A DNA stretch of 64,000 nt. Origin: Hirundichthys speculiger. Lineage: Eukaryota > Chordata > Actinopteri > Beloniformes > Exocoetidae. Location: contig JAGFBZ010000011.1 in NCBI GenBank assembly GCA_018398805.1, positions 620,001 through 684,000 of the forward strand, given 5' to 3'. Shown piece by piece: positions 57,031 through 64,000 of the stretch. Position 1 is the first letter of the stretch. The number at the start of each line of letters is the position of its first letter. The translations under genes and the position numbers were made by a program. The notes beneath the pieces were generated by a model, which did no database searches, was not told the DNA's origin, and saw only the letters and a program-made list of their open reading frames with translations.

Positions 57031-58540
57031 CGTTCCAACACAATTTGCGAAGCCAGCTAACAGATCTCATGATAACCACGGCATTACTGTTGCAAATTGT
57101 TCGAACAGACAAGGAGGTCTTGGACAGCATCCTCCATCACTATCATGGTTACAACATTGTTCATAAGGGATTTCACAATGTCTTACCCTGTCTGATTAAT
57201 CAATATCAACCTGAGAACCTTGGTCAGTCATTCAAATGTCTAGCATTAGCTACGTTATATCTTAGTTTATATGCAAAGCTTTCATCTGTTGAAATGAGAA
57301 TATCCATAGTTCATTACAAATTAAGAGCATTTTTCCACAGTCATCATTTCATTTATTATTAAACTCTTTTTAAGATTAATAACTGTCACTGTGTCATTGT
57401 CTTCTCACACACAAGCTTGACAAATACAATGACGTGAAATCCACGCGTCGCAGCAGCTGCAGGAGACATTTGTACAGACAACACTGAACCAGGCAGGTAA
57501 AAGCCATGAACAGACTAAAATTTATGTGCTGAATTATATATTAACATCAATTCCCTTTTATACAGCTGGCAGGTGTACAGGTCTGATGTTTAAATGATGA
57601 TTTGCCTCAAGTTAGTCTCTCTCTCTCACACACACCAGTTGAGGAGAGAAAAAAACATGTCAAACATGCACACACAAAGGAGGAAAAAAAAGACAAGACA
57701 CAACAAAATGGAGTGCAAAAAAAAGTAAATGAATTAATAAAAGAAAGAAATGCCATCTAAAATAGCTCCATGAGAGAGAGACTGAGCTTTGCCCAGCAAG
57801 GGACACTGTGTGAGTGATCTCATCAGCGCTGCTGTCGGGTCTGCTCGGTGGTCAGGAAGAGCCCGCGTGGTGTTGACAGCTGGCTGTCATCGTGCCAGGA
57901 GTGAGCAGAGACAGGAGGACAGGAGGGAGACGGTGAGCAAAGAGACGGGATCAGGATGAAATGGAGAAAAAAAAAAAAAACAAGAGGGCAGGGAAGAAGA
58001 AAGTGGACAAAGACAACACAGAAATGTAGTGACTTCTTGGCCTTGACAGATTTGGTCTCCAAGTCCAATCCTCTGGTGTTTTTATTCAGGCTGGGTTCAT
58101 ACTGTCAGCTCAGCTTTTCTTTCTTTTCAAATCAGAGCACATGACATGTCTGTCAGTGTTCCTAATTTAGCTCCACTGTGAGTTCAAGGGGTCACCGGAA
58201 CTTGACAGATTTTAATAAATTAAAATTTTGCAGGTATAGACCAGAATTTTAAAAATTGTCCAGTATAACATTTCAGGTTTTGTCCAATTTTCTTACAGTT
58301 ACCACACTGAGATAAATAAATAACCAATAATAATATTTCATTTATGTTTTTAAACACTGAGATTAACAAGATAAATTTGTCATTTAATTTTTTTTATTAT
58401 TATTTATTATCATAATTATTTTATTATATGATGAACTGTGCAGTTTTGGCACAGGTTTAACTATATTCGTATATTTTATCTTTTTTTATAAACTGTTTTA
58501 TATGTAATTAATTGTTGAATTTGATGCGTACTGAACATAG
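57031..58540. other. AT-rich non-coding DNA
   Basis: Open frames at 57045-57362 (plus) and 57823-58068 (minus) have no recognisable family or splice support. Confidence 0.45.
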
Positions 58541-58868
58541 CTGGGGCAGCTCAGTGGTTTGGTGGTTAGCACTGTTGCCTCACAGCAAGACGGTTCCTGG
58601 TGCAAACCCCGGCAGGGTCTTTTCTGTGTGGGGTGTTTGCATGTTCTCTCATGCTTGCATGGGTTTTAGATTAATTAATCATTTTAGATTAATTAATAAT
58701 TCTAAATTGCCCACGGAAATGAGAGTCTGCATGGTCGTCTACATGTGGCCCTGTGATGGACTGGCAGCCTGTCCAGGGTGGACCCCTGCCTTTTGTCCAA
58801 AGAAAGCTGGGATAGACTCCAGCAGATGCCTGGACCATGCACAGGGCTGAACGGGTATGGATGGTGGT
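58541..58868 (+). mobile_element. Dispersed SINE-like teleost repeat
   Basis: It begins GGGGCAGCTCAGTGGTTTGG and GTTAGCACTGTTGCCTCACA, with tRNA-like A-box and B-box resemblance (GGTTCCTGGTGCAAACCCC). It continues through TTTGCATGTTCTCTC, CTAAATTGCCCACGG and TGTGGCCCTGTGATGGACTG to CTGGGATAGACTCCAGCAG and GGGTATGGATGG. This is a very common fish repeat. The tRNA relationship is inferred and the class is not certain. Confidence 0.65.
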
Positions 58869-58893
58869 TGGGTGAACACAGTTGCTACATTTA

Positions 58894-59407
58894 CAGTGGA
58901 GAAAATAAGTATTTGATCCCCGCTGATTTTGGCAGTTGTCATACTAAGAAATAAATGAACAGTCTCAGACTTCTATGGCAGCTTTATTTTAACAGTTATA
59001 GAAAGAATATTTAAAAAAATTGAGAAAATTACATGAAATGAAAAATAAAACTTAATTTGCAAGTCCTTGAGGGAAATAAGTATTTGATCCCCGACCAACC
59101 TTGACCAGTGTTGGTTCCCACAGACCACTGGCATACTCCTAATCTCACTGAAGTAATTACCTGCATGAGAGACAACTGTTCCAAATAGTCACCTGTATAA
59201 AAAGCCATCTGCCCACAGACTCAGTAATACTCCACCATCTCCACCATGGGCAAGACTAAAGAGCTGGACATTGAAAAGGACATTGAAAATGGGTCGTGGA
59301 TGGGTTTTTTTAGCATGACAACGACCCAAAACATACAGCCAAGGAAACAAAGGAGTGGCTCCATAAGAAGCAACATCAAGGTCATGGAATCGCCTAGCCA
59401 GTCTCCT
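58894..59407 (+). mobile_element. Internally deleted Tc1-type element with IR/DR-type left end
   Basis: After TA the element starts CAGTGGAGAAAATAAGTATT. The AAATAAGTATTTGATCCCC motif recurs in direct orientation at 58903-58921 and 59074-59092, the double-repeat (IR/DR) end architecture of many fish Tc1 elements. A transposase start, ATGGGCAAGACTAAAGAGC (59246), is followed after about 35 bp by sequence for the AGCATGACAACGACCCAAAAC region, so roughly the first half of the gene is gone. No right inverted end was seen. Confidence 0.85.
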
Positions 59408-59434
59408 GATACTTTTCCTACACTGTATTTGTAA
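59246..59434 (+). pseudogene. Tc1 transposase fusion of N-terminal residues and central segment
   Basis: The frame starts MGKTKEL in a good Kozak context (CCACCATGG) and then crosses the deletion into the HDNDP-equivalent region in a shifted frame. The catalytic triad is absent. Confidence 0.75.
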
Positions 59435-62400
59435 CTTCATCACTTTGAACACTATACCCATAAATCTCAGGGAAGTTGTTGAGTTACTTACATGGTAGAA
59501 GAGGCGCCGTGCAGTCATGTATACAAGATCACTGTTCTAAAATGAGAAAAATCTAACTAGCATTTTTAATGAAAATAATTACAAATTATTTTTTTAAGAT
59601 CTTTCTTCCTGCACTGGTAGCGTTTCTCAATGTATCTTACAAAAGGATTCCTCACTGTAACCTTTTGCCAATGTAATCTTCAGACAAGAACATCTTGCTG
59701 ATGTTTCCACATCATAAAAAGAGAAGAAGTTAGTGAGGCAAAGGGGAATGTGGAGTTCAGTGTTTGGACAGCTCTTAAGTCAAAGGAATGACCCAGGTAA
59801 GAAATGGGGGAAATCAAAGACTAAGGAGACTGGATTAAGAAAAAGTAGTAGAACCCAAAGGTTGAGTACAAGGAGAGAAAAAGACTATATAACAAACAAA
59901 CAAAGAAAGAGTGGAGGCATGAAAGTGGAACAAAGGAGGAAACAAAGAGGACTCAGAGAGTCAGACAGGGTGAAAGTAGAATGGAGAAGGGGTGGTGAAA
60001 TGAATGAGGTCAGGCATCTGAGGGACCACCACTGAGCGGTCAGAGTGTGTGTCTCTGAGTGATGTTTGTGTTTTTTACGAGGCATGCTGATGGAAAGAGA
60101 CAGTGGTTTGAGACAACGGTTTATGGAAGAGTGTTTTCAGGATTAGGGTTCCAGGGCTTTTCAGAGAAACCAATGTCTTTATTAAGATCAGAAAAATACT
60201 GCCTGCCTGGAGATGTACATATTCTCAAGTTCAAATCCAACCTGGATGTAAATTTAGATGTCAAATTTGAAAGAAGAAACAGAGTTAACACAAATATCTA
60301 GCTTCAATATGCCTAGGGATGTATATCTTTAGGATTTTATCAATATAATACTCCTTAATAATACAGATACTTATTGATACTCTTCTTAACACTTGCCCTT
60401 ATATTTATCATTTTTAACAAAGGTTAAAGGTATTATATAAAAAAAAAGTAAATGCCTAAATTAAAAAAAGGCATTTCATCTATTTTATGTTATTAATTCA
60501 GGCAGGCGATGAGCTGTCCACATCCACTGCAGTTGAAGCTGCAGTTGTAGTCAGCCTGGAGTTTCCTGCAGGGTTATTCATCATTTTTAATGTTAGAACC
60601 TGAAAGGAATGCAGCGTTGTCATTTTAAAACTTAAGACTTATTTTTCTATGAGTGTTATACCTTCATGTGACAAGACTGAGCCAGCCAGGTTGGAGTTGG
60701 GAGGCTGCAGTGAAGACGTTGCAGCTTTGCTAAACAGTTCAATCCACAGCGCTGCTTTAGGTTGATACTGTGTCTAATTTGAAGGTGTATCATCTTGTTG
60801 GCATATACTTCCTCTGACACCACTGTCGTAAAGTTTAGTGATGTGAGCCCACGCTGCTGAACGTCTTACTCATTCAGCCATGAACTAACTGTTAAAATGA
60901 AATATCTTTCAGTAAAGCAATGTTAACATTTTATGAATACCGACAATCGCATGATATTCTGATTTCTGGTACTCCGGTACCAAAAATATTCGCATTTTGG
61001 TAGCCATTCCCTAAATATGACGTTGTTGAACATGCCGAGTTTGTGCTGAATTAAAAAAAAAACAGACCAACTGAGTTGTGCACCAATACTCGGAATAACT
61101 GAATATTTGTATGGGAATTTAGTTTTGTTTTTAGCCAAGTTCTATACACATTAAATAGTGGGGGAAAAGAAGAAAAAAAAAGCTCAACACAAGATGTAGA
61201 ATAACTTTGCTTGTTTCAGCAGAGTAAAATGGATCCAGTTTCTTTAAAACCTGGTGCTCACTGATGGGTTCACACAGAGGGCAAGATGGGAACACTCAGC
61301 TTCCATCAGATCATAATCTATTATAGATGGCCATGTAAATATCTTATGAAGAAAGCAATGGAGAAAATGACTTGTGCTCAGGGACACACACAGACACATG
61401 TGCATATACAAAGCAGCAGAAGTGCAGACAGTAGAACCACAAAGACCAGACTTCCTCTCTGTCATGCAAACAAAACAAACAAACAAACAAACAAAACATG
61501 TATTAGAGTGTATTTATCTAATATTCATGTGAAATCTTTATGGAACTTTTGTGAGAATGCAGTCTTGATGTTGAAGTTGTCTGAGTGCATACTCAACACA
61601 AACCTGTACTTAAAGACTTAGCATGCCTCAACGTGTCATTTTACTAATTAAAACATAAGGTTCACCGGATCCAACTTTAATCATTTTAAAAACCACAAGG
61701 GAATGAAAGGTGAAATTTTGTTGAGATTAAAACAAACATTGTGTGATCTCAGCTACAATGCTCGAAACACTGCCGTTGCAATAATTAAGCTCGGCATAAT
61801 TTTGGGTTATAATTCATCAGTCTGAAACAGCAGCGGAACTGCAAGCGACTTTCACACACTGGAAACAAAAGCAATGGAACAGTAAGAAAAAAATGTTATG
61901 AATAAAGGTACAAAAGTCATGAGCCTACACAAACACTCATCTTGCTCTCATCACTTTTCGGTTATATTCACCAACTTGTCATTAATACATATATTTTGTT
62001 AATAATTTCTTCTAAAGCATTGACACTGTGTTAAAAAAAAGTTCAAGCAGGAGAAATTTAGATATAAACATGTGAACACCATCCTGCGCAGTCAAACTAG
62101 TCACTCGTACAATCATCTTCTCTGTAACATGGACGTTTGGCTGCTTGCGAGTGTGTTCTGTGCTGTCTAGGTAGTGATGATATTATGAGTGCAGATGCTG
62201 CGCTAAGCCATGCAATCCCCCAAAGAGGAACATTAAAAGCAAACCCTGACCCTGTTGACCATCAATAATTCAGTAGAAATCAGGGTTAGAATAAGTGCAT
62301 TGCCAAACGACATCATTTCTACAGCTTGCAGAAGAGACAAGAGGCTATGCTGTTATAAAGTTTGCATAAGCCTCAAGCTTCTCTTTTAGCTGTCCCCAAG

Positions 62401-62542
62401 GCTCAACATTAGCTCCATCACGGGAGGAAAAAAGGATTGACAAGTGGAAAGTGTGGGTAGAAAGTGGTAGTGAGTCATTGAACGTATTGGGTCTCTGCTG
62501 ACAACCACCTGGCCTGTAGAAAAACTGGACAGTTTCATAGAG
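59435..62542. other. Non-coding DNA with one purine-rich island
   Basis: Strong A+G bias at 59765-60020 and (CAAA)n at 61468-61495. No exon or repeat family recognised. Confidence 0.45.
62535..62542. repeat. hAT target-site duplication (left copy; right copy 62900-62907)
   Basis: TCATAGAG is identical on both sides of the element. Confidence 0.92.
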
Positions 62543-62899
62543 CAGTGATTCCCAAAGTGTGGGTCGTGGCCCCCTGGTAGGCCGTCATGGCACTGCCATC
62601 AGAGGTTATTAAAATTAAACAAATATGTTTTAAATCCTCAGTCTTTTTCAATTGTTTTTAATTACTGTAAAATATTTATAATATGATTTAAAAACAAACA
62701 TTAAGAAGTAAAAAAACAAAACAGTTATTCTACCTTGATATGACAAGTGTCACCTTATTTGTTGACCCCTACATTAATATTGGAACATAGCTTCTAGTCC
62801 TGTACGCTGATCACAGTTGTGATTAAAGGTTTGGGTGGGCCGTGGAGATTTTTCACATTTTAAATTGGGCCATGGTATTCTGAAGTTTGGGAATAGCTG
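62543..62899. mobile_element. hAT-superfamily MITE with 8-bp target-site duplication
   Basis: Left end CAGTGATTCCCAAAGTGTGG and inverse right end CAGCTATTCCCAAACTTCAG are typical hAT termini. The element is flanked by exact TCATAGAG copies at 62535-62542 and 62900-62907, the 8-bp duplication expected of hAT. It is 357 bp, AT-rich inside and carries no transposase. Confidence 0.92.
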
Positions 62900-62907
62900 T
62901 CATAGAG

Positions 62908-64000
62908 GATACAGGGGGCCAGTATGCTCAGCTGGCCGCCTGTCCTGCTGGGAACACCGTGAGCCATGGCAGTATGGAGCCAAACTGACAGATGTGTCTG
63001 ACAGCAATGGATGGATGAGAAAGGCACAGAAAATGAAAAGGATTAATGATAAAAAGACAGAAATGCAACAGAGAAAAGCATCGATTATACTGTATGACTG
63101 TGAATCAAATCCATCCTGGACAAAGATCATTTACTCATCATTTACTCTAAAATTATACTTAAGGACTCACAGTAAGAAAGACAAGGCAACAGCTCTAAGA
63201 CTTTTTAGTGTCCCAGAGTGACTGAAAGGCAAAATAATTCTACAATTTAAGCAAACAACAATCTAATATAATAACCAACCAAACTGTAATGGTTATTCCG
63301 TTTGTTCTGTGTTACACGAGAGATCTTTAATTCCAGAGATCTTTTTTTTACTGTGCAAACTACAGCACAAAAACATTAAAAAAGAAAAAAAAAAGGAAGC
63401 CAGATTCTCTATGAGTCAAACTGCATTTAAGTTTGGCTCTGCTGTGATTTGCATTAAAGAGGTGACTGAGATTTGCATTTTTATCGAGTTCCTGTGGCCT
63501 TCTCTTGCCCTTAACACTCTCTGAACAGGCAAGGCAGGAGATAGGGATGTTAATTATGGAGCAAAAAGACCACAATGGGAATGATCTCAATGGCTTTATT
63601 GTGTTATCCCTGATAGGATTTAATTGAATTATGGACAGGGTGGAGGGAACTGGGGTGGAGGGGAATGCTGAACATGGTGGCCTTTTTTTTTTTTTTTTTT
63701 AAATCCCAAAACAATGCAATTGTTTCATATTAACATACAGGATGGAGTTTTACAATGAGGTCACCATCAAAGGCAGGAGGAAAGAAAAAAACTAACAATG
63801 ATAGGAACTCAAGTATTTAGGTGAATACCATTTTAAGTTTGTTGCATAAATATAAAAACAAAAAAAAAATTAAGTTAATGCAACTTTATGAAATAGTTCT
63901 CATGGATTCAAAATGTCCACAGCATAAATAGTCCTACCTCCCTGCCTCAGTCATCTTCAATGCTTTTATCCATTACTCAACCAGTTTTAAAGGGCAATTC
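62908..64000. other. AT-rich non-coding DNA
   Basis: Homopolymers such as T18 near 63685 only. The 128-residue plus-strand frame at 62835-63221 begins inside the hAT element and has no family similarity. Confidence 0.45.

Noticed and set aside
57045..57362. 105-residue plus-strand frame
   Set aside because: No recognised domain and no start or splice support; it lies beside a decayed transposon on the other strand.
57823..58068. Minus-strand frame ending LSTPRGLFLTTEQTRQQR
   Set aside because: Considered as a terminal exon, but the upstream part is low-complexity and the possible acceptor is weak; no family match.
58541..58620. Possible tRNA gene
   Set aside because: A-box and B-box likeness is present, but no cloverleaf can be drawn and the segment continues into a known dispersed repeat.
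60228..60242. B-box-like GTTCAAATCC
   Set aside because: No A box or acceptor stem at the right distance, so not a tRNA.

Overview
This window looks like AT-rich, gene-poor nuclear DNA from a vertebrate, most likely a ray-finned (teleost) fish. The evidence is long non-coding stretches, abundant dinucleotide microsatellites and homopolymers, many Tc1/mariner, hAT and L2-type repeats of kinds common in fish genomes, and one spliced exon of a vertebrate gene family. There are no bacterial-type genes, operons, tRNAs, rRNAs or CRISPR arrays. Almost all short open frames are chance frames or transposon debris.

The only host coding sequence I can defend is one internal exon on the minus strand, 39121-39363. 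It is 243 nt, phase 1-1, and encodes a complete ten-cysteine follistatin-type (EGF-like plus Kazal) module. The sequence fits the follistatin-related FSTL4/FSTL5 family and is closer to FSTL4 from memory. No neighbouring exon was recognised, so about 39 kb on the 3' side and about 25 kb on the 5' side are probably large introns, which is usual for this family.

The layout, left to right, is as follows. 1-6.8 kb is AT-rich DNA with a small CpG/E-box-rich, promoter-like patch near 2.0-2.36 kb. At 6.84-7.44 kb a 42-bp perfect AT palindrome and a CA/TG microsatellite sit next to a degenerate ~175-190 bp tandem repeat. A 5'-truncated L2-type LINE lies at 7.9-9.06 kb. A 35-bp G tract is at 15.58 kb. 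An inverted-repeat element carrying two GGTCAnnnTGACC palindromes is at 19.42-19.65 kb. A retroelement 3' end is at 19.78-20.32 kb. A TA-flanked DNA transposon with another repeat nested inside it is at 21.06-21.79 kb. A decayed Tc1 copy is at 25.1-26.2 kb. The fstl exon is at 39.1-39.4 kb, and a Tc1 transposase remnant at 40.3-40.9 kb. Two nearly identical 0.4-kb MITEs lie at 41.85 and 51.11 kb. A second Tc1 copy, a LINE tail and another IS630/Tc1-like relic fill 47.8-50.45 kb. Further DNA-transposon remnants occur at 51.6, 56.7 and 58.9 kb, and a hAT MITE with an exact 8-bp target duplication is at 62.5 kb.

I found no coherent undescribed multi-gene system. The most interesting items are the young TTAA-ended MITE pair with a palindromic core and G-quadruplex arm, the element with paired estrogen-response-element-like palindromes, the nested transposon, the ~175-190 bp tandem array beside the palindrome, and a 16-bp perfect hairpin at 28.3 kb. 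Family names come from pattern memory, without database searches.
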